Shown in pieces: positions 22,463 to 30,732 of a stretch of DNA of 64,000 bases; position 1 is the first letter of the stretch, and each line of letters opens with the position of its first letter. A program made the translations under genes and the position numbers. A model generated the notes under the pieces. The model saw nothing but the letters and a program-made list of their open reading frames with translations, ran no database searches and was not told the origin of the DNA. Source of the stretch: Brevundimonas sp. (GTDB lineage: Bacteria > Pseudomonadota > Alphaproteobacteria > Caulobacterales > Caulobacteraceae); assembly GCF_016463295.1 (NCBI RefSeq), contig NZ_JAEMRO010000001.1, forward strand, positions 62,001 through 126,000, given 5' to 3'.

Positions 22463-23358
22463 GGCGCGCCGCTCTCGCCGGTGGGGCCGATCCATTCCCA
22501 GTGCCAGGGCTCGAAGGCGTAAGGCACGAAGCCGAAGCGCCGGGCATTGCGGACCAGCCACATGTAGGTCTGGGTCTGGCTCATGGCCGCACGGCTGGCC
22601 GGGCTGGTGTTGTCGACACCCAGACCGGGGGCTTGGCCGACATAGAGGTCAACGGCGGTGCCTGTGCGATGGGCGGAACAGACCGCGCGCCTCAGGCCGT
22701 CGCAATTGCCCTGGGCCGCGCAGCGGGCGGCGTCGGCTTCGGGGTCGCGGAAGCCGGAGAAGATCTGCAGCAGTTCGGGATTGGCCGCGACCTCGGGCAC
22801 CTCGCGCCGGGCGGCCTGGACCATCCGGCGATAGGCGACCAGCACGTCGCGGCGCAGCAGGCGGGTCAGGCGGTCGGCATGTTCCTCTTCCTCGACCAGA
22901 TAGCCCAGATCGGACAGGGGCGGCGGAGCCGGGCAAGGCTCTCCCCTCACCCGCGCCATGATGAAGGGGCGGCGCTCCTGCCAGAGGCCCTTGAAGACCT
23001 GAAAGGCCGCGTCGTCGAAGATGCCGTTGGCGATGAGTCCCCGCTGCGACTGGAACTGCGCCAGGGCCTGGGCGAAGCGGACCGTGCCGACGTCGCAACG
23101 GGTACCGATCTCCTGCTGGATCAGGGGCACATAGGTCTGCCAGCCCCACTCCATCTGGTTGAAAGGCGTCCATTCCAGCGAGTTGACCGAGATGAAGTTG
23201 GCGAAGGCCGCGCCGTCCCAGTCCGGAGAGGTCGCCTCGCAGGCCTCGGCCAGATCGCGCAGCTGATCGCGGGTCTGGGCCGCGACCGGCTGGGCCGCAA
23301 AGATCAGACACAGGGCGGCCAGCAGGCCGGGCACGAGGCGAGTCCACATGGCAGGCAT
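22459..23358 (-). CDS. D-alanyl-D-alanine carboxypeptidase family protein (M15/VanY-like), secreted
   Basis: Signal peptide, SAHRTGTAVDLYVG and FEPWHWEW zinc-ligand motifs typical of M15B. Confidence 0.85.
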   Translation of the reverse strand: MPAMWTRLVPGLLAALCLIFAAQPVAAQTRDQLRDLAEACEATSPDWDGAAFANFISVNSLEWTPFNQMEWGWQTYVPLIQQEIGTRCDVGTVRFAQALAQFQSQRGLIANGIFDDAAFQVFKGLWQERRPFIMARVRGEPCPAPPPLSDLGYLVEEEEHADRLTRLLRRDVLVAYRRMVQAARREVPEVAANPELLQIFSGFRDPEADAARCAAQGNCDGLRRAVCSAHRTGTAVDLYVGQAPGLGVDNTSPASRAAMSQTQTYMWLVRNARRFGFVPYAFEPWHWEWIGPTGESGAP

Positions 23359-23498
23359 GCTGACCCTAGGCCTGTGGCGGCGGCAAGGCCATTTCCGCGC
23401 TGCCGATGACGAAAGCGTCACCGCCCGTCTCGCGCCCTGCCCGCAAAGACGGCATGGTGCGACAGGCCGATTCACCGGCTTTCCAGATGGACCCGTCC

Positions 23499-24929
23499 AT
23501 GACCGACGCCCCCGTCGCCTCCCCTGCCGCCACAGCCGCTGCGCCCCGTCGCAGCAATGGCGTGCTGGCCGCCTTCTCCGCCGCCTGCCTGCCCTATGCG
23601 GCGCTGGGCCTGCCGGTCTATGTGACCCTGCCGGAGTTCTATGCCAGCCATGTGGGCGTCGACCTGGCCGTGGTCGGGCTGATCTTTCTGATCATCCGGA
23701 TGGCCGACATCGTCGTCGATCCGGCGCTGGGGATGGTCATCGATCGGACCCACAGCCGGTTCGGCCGCTATCGCCTGTGGATGGGGCTGGCGGCACCGGT
23801 GCTGATGCTGGCGGTCGGCACGCTGTTCATGGCGCGGCCCGGCGCGGGACCGGCCTATCTGACCATCTGGCTGGTGGTGCTGTCGCTCGGCTTCTCGGTC
23901 AGCCTGCTGTCGCAGGTCAGCTGGGCCTCCGCGCTGTCATCGGACTACAACCAGCGCTCGCGCATCTATGGCTGGTGGCAGACGGCAAATATTATTGGCG
24001 TGCTGGCAGTCCTGCTGGTGCCCGTGCTGGTTCAGAACATGGGCTGGGGCGACTATGCGCGGGCGGTGCAGTGGCAGGGGTGGTTCATCATCATCGCCCT
24101 GCCCGTCTCGCTGGCCATCACCTTTGCCTTCACGCCCGAGCCGCCGCCCGGACCGGCCACCGCCGCCGAGACGCGGTTCGGCTATCTGGCCCTGTTCAAG
24201 CGGCCCGTGATCCAGCGGCTGCTGGGGGCGGACCTGGCGCTGGGCATCGCCCGGGGCGTGGTCGGGGCGCTGTTCTTCTACTTCTTCGAGGCGGCGCGGG
24301 GGTTCGAGCGGGCGGAGACCTCGATCCTGCTGCTGGTCTATTTCGTCTTCGGCCTGTTCGGCGCCCCGGCCTGGAGCTGGTTGGCGGTGCGGCTGGGCAA
24401 GCACAAGGCGCTGATCTGGGCCTGCGTCTATTTCGCCGTGACCCTGATGTTCGCCGCCTTCCTGGCCCCCGTGCTGGTCGAGCCGGCACGATCGGCGCTG
24501 GAGGCCATGAGTGGCAATCCGGCCCCCTATGCGGACCTGCTGATGGCCGGGGCGATGGTGGCGCTGGTGGGGTTGGCCTTCGCCTCGGGCGACCTGCTGC
24601 TGCGGGCGATGATGGCGGACGTCAGCGATCAGGTGCGGCTGGATGACGGGGCGGACCGGACCGGCCTGCTGTTTTCCATCCTGACGGCGACGTCGAAGCT
24701 GGGCTATGCGGTCTCGGTCCTGACGTTCGCGGGCCTGCAGATGGCCGGGTTCGATCCGGGCCTGGGCGGGCAGAATTCTGGCCCGGCCCTGATGTGGCTG
24801 CAGATCATGTTCGCCGGCCTGCCCGCGCTGTGCCTGCTGCTGGCGGCGGTGGCCCTGCATCGCTATCCGCTGGATCAGGCGCGCCATGCCGAGATCCGGG
24901 CGGCGCTGGACGCGAAGGCGCAGGGATGA
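23499..24929 (+). CDS. MFS transporter, GPH (MelB-like) cation symporter family
   Basis: About 12 TM helices; RMADIVVDPALGMVIDRTHSRFGRYRLWMGLAAPVLML. Confidence 0.85.
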   Translation: MTDAPVASPAATAAAPRRSNGVLAAFSAACLPYAALGLPVYVTLPEFYASHVGVDLAVVGLIFLIIRMADIVVDPALGMVIDRTHSRFGRYRLWMGLAAPVLMLAVGTLFMARPGAGPAYLTIWLVVLSLGFSVSLLSQVSWASALSSDYNQRSRIYGWWQTANIIGVLAVLLVPVLVQNMGWGDYARAVQWQGWFIIIALPVSLAITFAFTPEPPPGPATAAETRFGYLALFKRPVIQRLLGADLALGIARGVVGALFFYFFEAARGFERAETSILLLVYFVFGLFGAPAWSWLAVRLGKHKALIWACVYFAVTLMFAAFLAPVLVEPARSALEAMSGNPAPYADLLMAGAMVALVGLAFASGDLLLRAMMADVSDQVRLDDGADRTGLLFSILTATSKLGYAVSVLTFAGLQMAGFDPGLGGQNSGPALMWLQIMFAGLPALCLLLAAVALHRYPLDQARHAEIRAALDAKAQG

Positions 24930-25717
24930 GCACTCCAATCGACCGCCTGAACGCCATCATGGCCCGGCTGCGGGCCCCCGTGGGCGGCTGTCCGTGGGAC
25001 GTGGAGCAGACGTTTGCCACCATCGCCCCCTATACGATCGAGGAGGCTTATGAGGTCGCCGACGCGATCGAGCGCGGGGACCATGACGACCTGAGGAGCG
25101 AGCTGGGCGACCTGCTGTTCCAGGTCGTCTTCCACGCCCGCATGGCCGAGGAACAGGGACTGTTCGTCTTCGACGATGTCGCCAACGCCATGGCCGACAA
25201 GCTGGAGCGGCGCCATCCGCATGTGTTCGGGGACGAGGCGGCCAAGGCGGACGGGGTGGCCCAGAAGGCGCGGTGGGAGGACATCAAGGCAGCCGAGCGG
25301 GTGGCGAAGGCGCAAGTTGGCGTGCTGGATGATGTCCCCGTCGGCTTGCCCGCCCTGGCCCGCGCGGCCAAGCTGACCAAGCGGGCGGCCCGCGTCGGCT
25401 TCGACTGGCCCAGCACCTCCGAGGTCTTCGACAAACTGGACGAGGAGGTCGCCGAACTGCGGGTCGAGATCGCCGCCGGCGACCTGGACAAGGCGCGCGA
25501 GGAGATGGGCGACCTGCTGTTCGTCGTCGCCAACCTGGCGCGCAAGCTGGGGGTCGAGCCCGAGGACGCCCTGCGCGGGGCCAATGCCAAGTTCGTGCGC
25601 CGCTTCGGCTTCATCGAGGCGGAGCTGGCAAAGGATGGGCGCACGCCGGAGCAGAGCGACCTGGCCGAGATGGACGCCCTGTGGGACGCGGCCAAGGCGG
25701 CGGAGCGGGCGCTCTGA
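24926..25717 (+). CDS. mazG: Nucleoside triphosphate pyrophosphohydrolase MazG
   Basis: GGCPWDVEQTFATIAPYTIEEAYEVADAI...ELGDLLFQVVFHARMAEE; ATGA overlap with the MFS gene. Confidence 0.95.
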   Translation: MSTPIDRLNAIMARLRAPVGGCPWDVEQTFATIAPYTIEEAYEVADAIERGDHDDLRSELGDLLFQVVFHARMAEEQGLFVFDDVANAMADKLERRHPHVFGDEAAKADGVAQKARWEDIKAAERVAKAQVGVLDDVPVGLPALARAAKLTKRAARVGFDWPSTSEVFDKLDEEVAELRVEIAAGDLDKAREEMGDLLFVVANLARKLGVEPEDALRGANAKFVRRFGFIEAELAKDGRTPEQSDLAEMDALWDAAKAAERAL

Positions 25718-25762
25718 AGGTCGTCCTGTAACCTGACCGGCGGTAGCGCCGAATAGCCGGGT

Positions 25763-26545
25763 ATGAGCCAGCCGACTGATCCGATCCCAACCGCATCAGT
25801 GCGCCGTCGACGGTTCCCGTCGCTGCGCCTGCTCGGATTGGGCGCAGCCGTCGCGGTGGCGACAACGGTCGGGGCTGTATCTGTGGCTCCAGCGAGGCCG
25901 GAGGCGTCGCCGCCCCCTCCGACCGAACTGACCGTCGTGGAACTGTTCACCAGTCAGGGCTGCTCATCCTGCCCGCCGGCCAATGCCAATCTGTTGCGGC
26001 TATCCGGCCGCCCGGACATTCTGGCGCTCAGTTTCGGCGTGACCTACTGGGACCAGCTGGGGTGGCGCGACACCTTTGCCCAGCCGGCCTTCACCGCCCG
26101 CCAGCGCGACTATCAGCGAGGCCTGGGCAACGGCAACGTCTGGACGCCGCAGATCGTCGTCGATGGCCGCGAAGACGTCGTGGGCGGGCGCATGAGCGAG
26201 ATCGAGCGGGAGATCGCGCGGCACCGCGCCTTCACCGGGCCCACTATCCGCTTTCAGGGCCGAGGAGTCGGCCTGGCGGGCGGCGAGGCACCACGTCAAC
26301 CGGCCGATGTCTGGCTGGTCCGCTATGAGCCCCGACCGATCGAGGTGCCGGTGGCGCGGGGCGAGAATACCGGCCGCACCCTGCCCCACGCCAATGTCGT
26401 GCGCGAACTGGTGAAACTGGGCCAATGGCGGGGCCAGACGGTCGGCTTTGCCACGCCCGTGTCGGGCCGACCCGGCATGCGCACGGCCATATTGGTTCAG
26501 GCTACGTCGGGCGGCCCGATCCTGGCAGCGGCCCGGCAGGGATAG
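25763..26545 (+). CDS. DUF1223 secreted thioredoxin-like protein
   Basis: VVELFTSQGCSSCPPANANLLRL...YWDQLGWRDTFAQPAFTARQRDY...VWTPQIVVDG. Confidence 0.9.
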   Translation: MSQPTDPIPTASVRRRRFPSLRLLGLGAAVAVATTVGAVSVAPARPEASPPPPTELTVVELFTSQGCSSCPPANANLLRLSGRPDILALSFGVTYWDQLGWRDTFAQPAFTARQRDYQRGLGNGNVWTPQIVVDGREDVVGGRMSEIEREIARHRAFTGPTIRFQGRGVGLAGGEAPRQPADVWLVRYEPRPIEVPVARGENTGRTLPHANVVRELVKLGQWRGQTVGFATPVSGRPGMRTAILVQATSGGPILAAARQG

Positions 26546-26579
26546 CGGTCGACGATCGGAGGCCGCCCCTAAGCCTGAG

Positions 26580-27122
26580 CTATGATTTGGACTCCGGAAA
26601 AACCGGGTGCAAGGAGTCCAATCCGTGAGGTTCCACCTCTGAACCTTCGGCCATCGCATTCAGATCGTTGGTGTTTTCGTCTTCTACCGCGAACAGGGTC
26701 AGCGGGTCGCGACTGGACTCGATCTGCGGGGTCACGATGTCGGGCAGCTCGGCCATGACGTGGGCGCGGGCCTTGTCGGCGAGGCGGTCGTAGACGCGCA
26801 GCCAGGTCGAGGCCTCGGACGCGCGGCCCGTGCCCAGGGCGCGGCGGATGTTCAGAAAGGCCTCCTGGGCCAGGTCGGCGAAGCTGACGGCGTCGTCGGG
26901 ATGGTATTCGCCGGGCTCGGGCGGGGCGTCACAGGTAGGCTGATCCATCCGCCGCCAGCCCCCGACCCGCGCATGCAGCCGGAACGAACTGAGCGACATG
27001 CCGTACCGCTGACAGATATGCGTCGCCTTCACGCCCGCCAGATACTCCCGCCGCGCATGATCCCAGACATTGCCGCCGTCCTCATCGTAGTCGGCGGGAT
27101 TGATTTGCGTGCTCATCGACAT
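26580..27122 (-). CDS. Hypothetical protein with N-terminal HTH-like, terminase-small-subunit-like motif
   Basis: ARREYLAGVKATHICQRYGMSLSSFRLHARVGGWRR; no family recognised with confidence. Confidence 0.55.
   Translation of the reverse strand: MSMSTQINPADYDEDGGNVWDHARREYLAGVKATHICQRYGMSLSSFRLHARVGGWRRMDQPTCDAPPEPGEYHPDDAVSFADLAQEAFLNIRRALGTGRASEASTWLRVYDRLADKARAHVMAELPDIVTPQIESSRDPLTLFAVEDENTNDLNAMAEGSEVEPHGLDSLHPVFPESKS
26587..26621. repeat. Nested inverted repeat at the 3' end of the hypothetical CDS
   Basis: Outer arms TTGGACTCC / GGAGTCCAA; alternative inner hairpin CCGG-AAAAA-CCGG. Confidence 0.6.
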
Positions 27123-27216
27123 GGAGAGCAGTCTGGCATGCGGGTACGTCAGAAACGGTCGTGGCTGTGGCAGGACCGCTCTTCAGTTCGCTAGTGCGGC
27201 TAACAGCGGAGGCAGC

Positions 27217-27243
27217 CAATGTCCGCTATGGGTGGGAACTGAC
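27217..27243. repeat. Degenerate copy A of a dispersed palindrome-like element
   Basis: AATGTCCGCTATGGGTGGGAACTGACG; aligns to copy B at 28113. Confidence 0.5.
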
Positions 27244-27386
27244 GTAGGCTCCGGCTTGGAGAGCAGACCCATATTGAAGGCAGCGCGGTCGATCGTTCGC
27301 TGGACGCGCGTCGTGGCCGCAGGCTAGTCTGCCCACTCTCGACGACGCTAGGCATTCACGGCAGTGCACAGACAGGCAGGGGGTCA

Positions 27387-28016
27387 ATGAGCAGGCTAAT
27401 CGCAGTGGTGGTAGCCATGTGTGCCTCCTTGTTTCTGGCCTCGGCCCCTCAAGCTCAGCAACCGGCTACGGCGGCCGATGAGGGCGTGCTGGTCTATTCG
27501 GTGAGCACAATCCGGATCGCGATGAACTTCTCGTTCCATTACCGCCAGACGGCTTCCTTCACTGGAGCGCCGGTCCCGGAACGGGTGCGATCGATTGAAT
27601 GTCGATGCGTCGGCATTTTCAGGTCCCAGATGGCAAACCCAGATTTTGCGGGCCGGGAGACCGGGAAGGTCTTTGTGGTCCGGTTGCCGGCTGGCCAATA
27701 TGAGGTTTTCGACTTCGGGTTCGGGGGAACGATGGCAGGGATGGGCACGTCCTGGTCATCCGGCACTCGCTTCTCAATGCCGTTCACCATTCACCCTGGG
27801 CAAGCCACCTACATCGGAAACTTCGCTCGCGCACCATCGCTGGGCACGCCGCTGGAAGGTCAACTGGGTGCCGCGGGCTTTTTCGTTGTCTCAGACAAGT
27901 CCGAGCGAGACCTGGCTATAGCTCGGTCGCGGGACTCGACGCTGTCGGATATCGACGAGCAGGTAACCGATGTTGAGCGGTTTTCTCACGCCGCGCTGCG
28001 CTCAGCCGAGCCATAA
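27387..28016 (+). CDS. Hypothetical secreted protein
   Basis: Signal peptide MSRLIAVVVAMCASLFLASAPQAQQ; no family recognised; visibly less GC-rich than its neighbours. Confidence 0.6.
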   Translation: MSRLIAVVVAMCASLFLASAPQAQQPATAADEGVLVYSVSTIRIAMNFSFHYRQTASFTGAPVPERVRSIECRCVGIFRSQMANPDFAGRETGKVFVVRLPAGQYEVFDFGFGGTMAGMGTSWSSGTRFSMPFTIHPGQATYIGNFARAPSLGTPLEGQLGAAGFFVVSDKSERDLAIARSRDSTLSDIDEQVTDVERFSHAALRSAEP

Positions 28017-28112
28017 CCGAAATCCACGAAGGTAGAGCAGATCGCGGCGGGTCGTTGAAACTCGTCGCTAAAGTACCCCTCTTACAAGCCGCACCGCTAG
28101 AGGCTGCCTGCT

Positions 28113-28140
28113 AAGGTTCGCTTTGGGTGGAAAGTGGTCA
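28113..28140. repeat. Degenerate copy B of a dispersed palindrome-like element
   Basis: AAGGTTCGCTTTGGGTGGAAAGTGGTCA; shares GT-CGCT-TGGGTGG-AA-TG with copy A. Confidence 0.5.
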
Positions 28141-28185
28141 CCACGTTGTTTCCGAAAAGCAGTCATCCAATCCTGCTAAGAGCGC

Positions 28186-29502
28186 TCACTCCGCCTGAAA
28201 CTGCCGCTCGAACCGCCCCATCGCCTGCGGGTCGAGCCTCACCGTCAGATGGGTCCGCCCTTCCGCATCCGTATCCCGCGCCGTGACCCGGCCGTGCTCG
28301 TAGAGCCAGGCCAGGGCCTCGCCCTGGGTGGGTTGCAGGACCAGGTCCATTTCAGGGTCGTCGTCGATCAGTTCGGTGATGGCGTGGCGCAAGGCCTCAA
28401 TCCCCTGCCCTGTCCAGGCGGAGACGGCGACGGCGGTGTTGCCGGAGCGGGCGGCCTGACCCTCGATGGCTTCGCGCGCCTCGGGGTCCAGCAGGTCGGT
28501 CTTGTTCCAGACCTCCAGGATGCGGCGCGGCTTGACCGTGCCGTCGGCGGCAGTCGGTTGTTCGATCTGTTTCAGGACCGTCTCGACGTCCCGGGCCTGG
28601 GCCACCGTGTCGGTCGAGGCGATGTCGCGGACGTGCAGGATCAGGTCGGCCTCGCCCACCTCTTCCAGCGTGGCGCGGAAGCTTTCGACCAGTTCGTGCG
28701 GCAGGTCGGAGATGAAGCCGACGGTGTCGGCGATGATGGCGGGGCGCCCCTGTGGCAGGCGGATGGTGCGCTGGGTCGTGTCCAGGGTGGCGAATAGCAG
28801 GTCCTTGGCCATGACCTCTGACCCCGTCAGACGGTTGAAAAGGGTCGACTTACCGGCATTGGTGTAGCCGACCAGGGCGATGGTCGGGAACGGCACCTTC
28901 TGGCGCTGTTTGCGGTGCAGGCCGCGCGTGCGGCGGACCTCGTCCAGCTCGACCTTCAGCTTAACGATGCGGTCGGCGATCAGGCGGCGGTCCAGCTCGA
29001 TCTGGGTCTCGCCGGGGCCGCCGGTCGAGCCGGTGCCGCCGCGTTGCCGCTCCAGGTGGGTCCAGGTCCGGACCAGGCGGGATTTCTCGTAGTCCAGCCG
29101 GGCCAGCTCGACCTGCAGCCGACCCTCCTTGGTGCGGGCGCGGCGACCGAAGATTTCGAGGATCAGCCCGGTGCGGTCGATGACCTTGCAGTCCCAGGCC
29201 TTTTCCAGATTGCGCTGCTGGACCGGGCTCAGGTCGTCGTCGATGACCACGGCCTCGGCCTCTGCGGCGGTGACCAGGGCGGCCAGCTCCTCGACCTTGC
29301 CGGTGCCGAACAGGGTGGCGGGCGTGACCTTGCGCAGGCGCACGATCTCTTCGGCGCGCACGTCGAGGTCCAGCGCGCGGGCCAGGCCCACCGCCTCTTC
29401 AAGCCGCTCCTCCGCCGCGCGACTGCTCTCGGAGCGTCCATCGGGGTGGATGACGATCGCCCGGATCAGCGGGACGGCGTGGTCGATGAGTTTTTGGGTC
29501 AA
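28186..29502 (-). CDS. hflX: GTPase HflX
   Basis: GGTGSTGGPGETQIELDRR, GYTNAGKSTLFNRLTG, ADTVGFISDLPHELVESFRATLEE. Confidence 0.96.
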   Translation of the reverse strand: MTQKLIDHAVPLIRAIVIHPDGRSESSRAAEERLEEAVGLARALDLDVRAEEIVRLRKVTPATLFGTGKVEELAALVTAAEAEAVVIDDDLSPVQQRNLEKAWDCKVIDRTGLILEIFGRRARTKEGRLQVELARLDYEKSRLVRTWTHLERQRGGTGSTGGPGETQIELDRRLIADRIVKLKVELDEVRRTRGLHRKQRQKVPFPTIALVGYTNAGKSTLFNRLTGSEVMAKDLLFATLDTTQRTIRLPQGRPAIIADTVGFISDLPHELVESFRATLEEVGEADLILHVRDIASTDTVAQARDVETVLKQIEQPTAADGTVKPRRILEVWNKTDLLDPEAREAIEGQAARSGNTAVAVSAWTGQGIEALRHAITELIDDDPEMDLVLQPTQGEALAWLYEHGRVTARDTDAEGRTHLTVRLDPQAMGRFERQFQAE

Positions 29503-29748
29503 TCAGTCTTCGTCGGCGTCAGGCTCGTACAGCTGCACGGGTGCTGACGGCATGATGGTGGAGATGGCGTGCTTGTAGACCAGTTGCGACTGGCCATCGC
29601 GGCGCAGCAGCACACAGAAGTTGTCGAACCAGGTCACGATGCCCTGCAGCTTGACGCCGTTGACCAGGAAGATGGTCAGCGGCGTCTTGGTCTTGCGGAC
29701 CGAGTTGAGGAAGGTGTCCTGAAGGTTCTTGGATTTGTCTTGCGACAT
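29503..29748 (-). CDS. hfq: RNA chaperone Hfq
   Basis: [64 protein letters not shown] at 29748. Confidence 0.98.
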   Translation of the reverse strand: MSQDKSKNLQDTFLNSVRKTKTPLTIFLVNGVKLQGIVTWFDNFCVLLRRDGQSQLVYKHAISTIMPSAPVQLYEPDADED

Positions 29749-29868
29749 GGCAGGTTTGCCCCTGTTCTTACTTGTTTCGCCGCGCGGGTGACCACGCGGG
29801 ACCGGATCGAATGCCCGGCCCGCCACATTACGCACCGCCAGGGCGGCATCGCAACAGGGCGCGAGGCC

Positions 29869-30732
29869 CTAAATGGCGTCGCGTTTGGCCTGTTCAAGAT
29901 ACAGGGTGCGAAGGCGGGTCGCGATGGGGCCGGGCTTGCCGTCGCCGATGGTCGTGCCGTCGATGGACACCGCCGGCATGACGAAGGCCCCGGCGGCGGT
30001 GAAGAAGGCCTCCCTGGCGCGCTTGGCCTCGTCCACGCTGAAGGGGCGCTCGTCCAGCTCCAGCTTCTCCTGCTCGATCAGGGCCATCAGGGCGGTGCGG
30101 GTGATGCCCTTCAGGATGTTGGCCTGGGTGTCGCGGGTCCGCAGCTTGCCGTGCTCGTCCACGATCCAGGCATTGGTCGAGGAGCCCTCGGTGACCAGGC
30201 CCATCTCGTCGACCATCCAGGCCTCATAGGCCCCGGCCTCGCGCGCCGCCTGTTTGGCCAGAACGTTGGCCAGGAGGCCGACGGTCTTGATGTCGCAACG
30301 GCCCCAGCGGATGTCGGGCTGGGTCAGGACAGCGACGCCCTTCTGCGCTTGCGCCTCCGCCTTGCTGGCGCTGATGGAGCGGGAGGTGACGATGACGCTG
30401 GGCGGGGTGCCCTCGGCCGGGAACGGGTGGTCGCGCCGGGCGGTGCCGCGCGTGACCTGCAGATAGACGATGCCGTTGGTCACGCGATTGCGCCGGATGG
30501 TCTCGTGCAGCACCCGCGTCAGGGCCTCGCGGCTCATGGGGATGTCGATGCGCAGTTCGTTCAGGCTGCGGTGCAGGCGGGTCATGTGACCGTCGAAATC
30601 GGCCATCCGCCCGTCGAATATGGACCAGACCTCATAGACGCCGTCGGCGAACTGGAAGCCGCGATCCTCGACATGGACCATGGCCTGGCCGTGCGGGTGG
30701 TACTGGCCGTTGACATAGGCGACGCGGCTCAT
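29869..30732 (-). CDS. D-amino-acid transaminase (PLP fold type IV)
   Basis: AYVNGQYHPHGQAMVHVEDRGFQFADGVYEV...EGSSTNAWIVDEHG. Confidence 0.9.
   Translation of the reverse strand: MSRVAYVNGQYHPHGQAMVHVEDRGFQFADGVYEVWSIFDGRMADFDGHMTRLHRSLNELRIDIPMSREALTRVLHETIRRNRVTNGIVYLQVTRGTARRDHPFPAEGTPPSVIVTSRSISASKAEAQAQKGVAVLTQPDIRWGRCDIKTVGLLANVLAKQAAREAGAYEAWMVDEMGLVTEGSSTNAWIVDEHGKLRTRDTQANILKGITRTALMALIEQEKLELDERPFSVDEAKRAREAFFTAAGAFVMPAVSIDGTTIGDGKPGPIATRLRTLYLEQAKRDAI

Noticed and set aside
23348-24646. 432-aa + strand ORF overlapping the MFS gene in another frame
   Set aside because: Arg/Gly/Ala-rich alternate frame of a GC-rich gene; the MFS frame carries the real signature.
26580-27122. Possible phage terminase small subunit indicating a prophage
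   Set aside because: Only an HTH-like N-terminus is similar; no other phage genes nearby, so a generic hypothetical call is safer.
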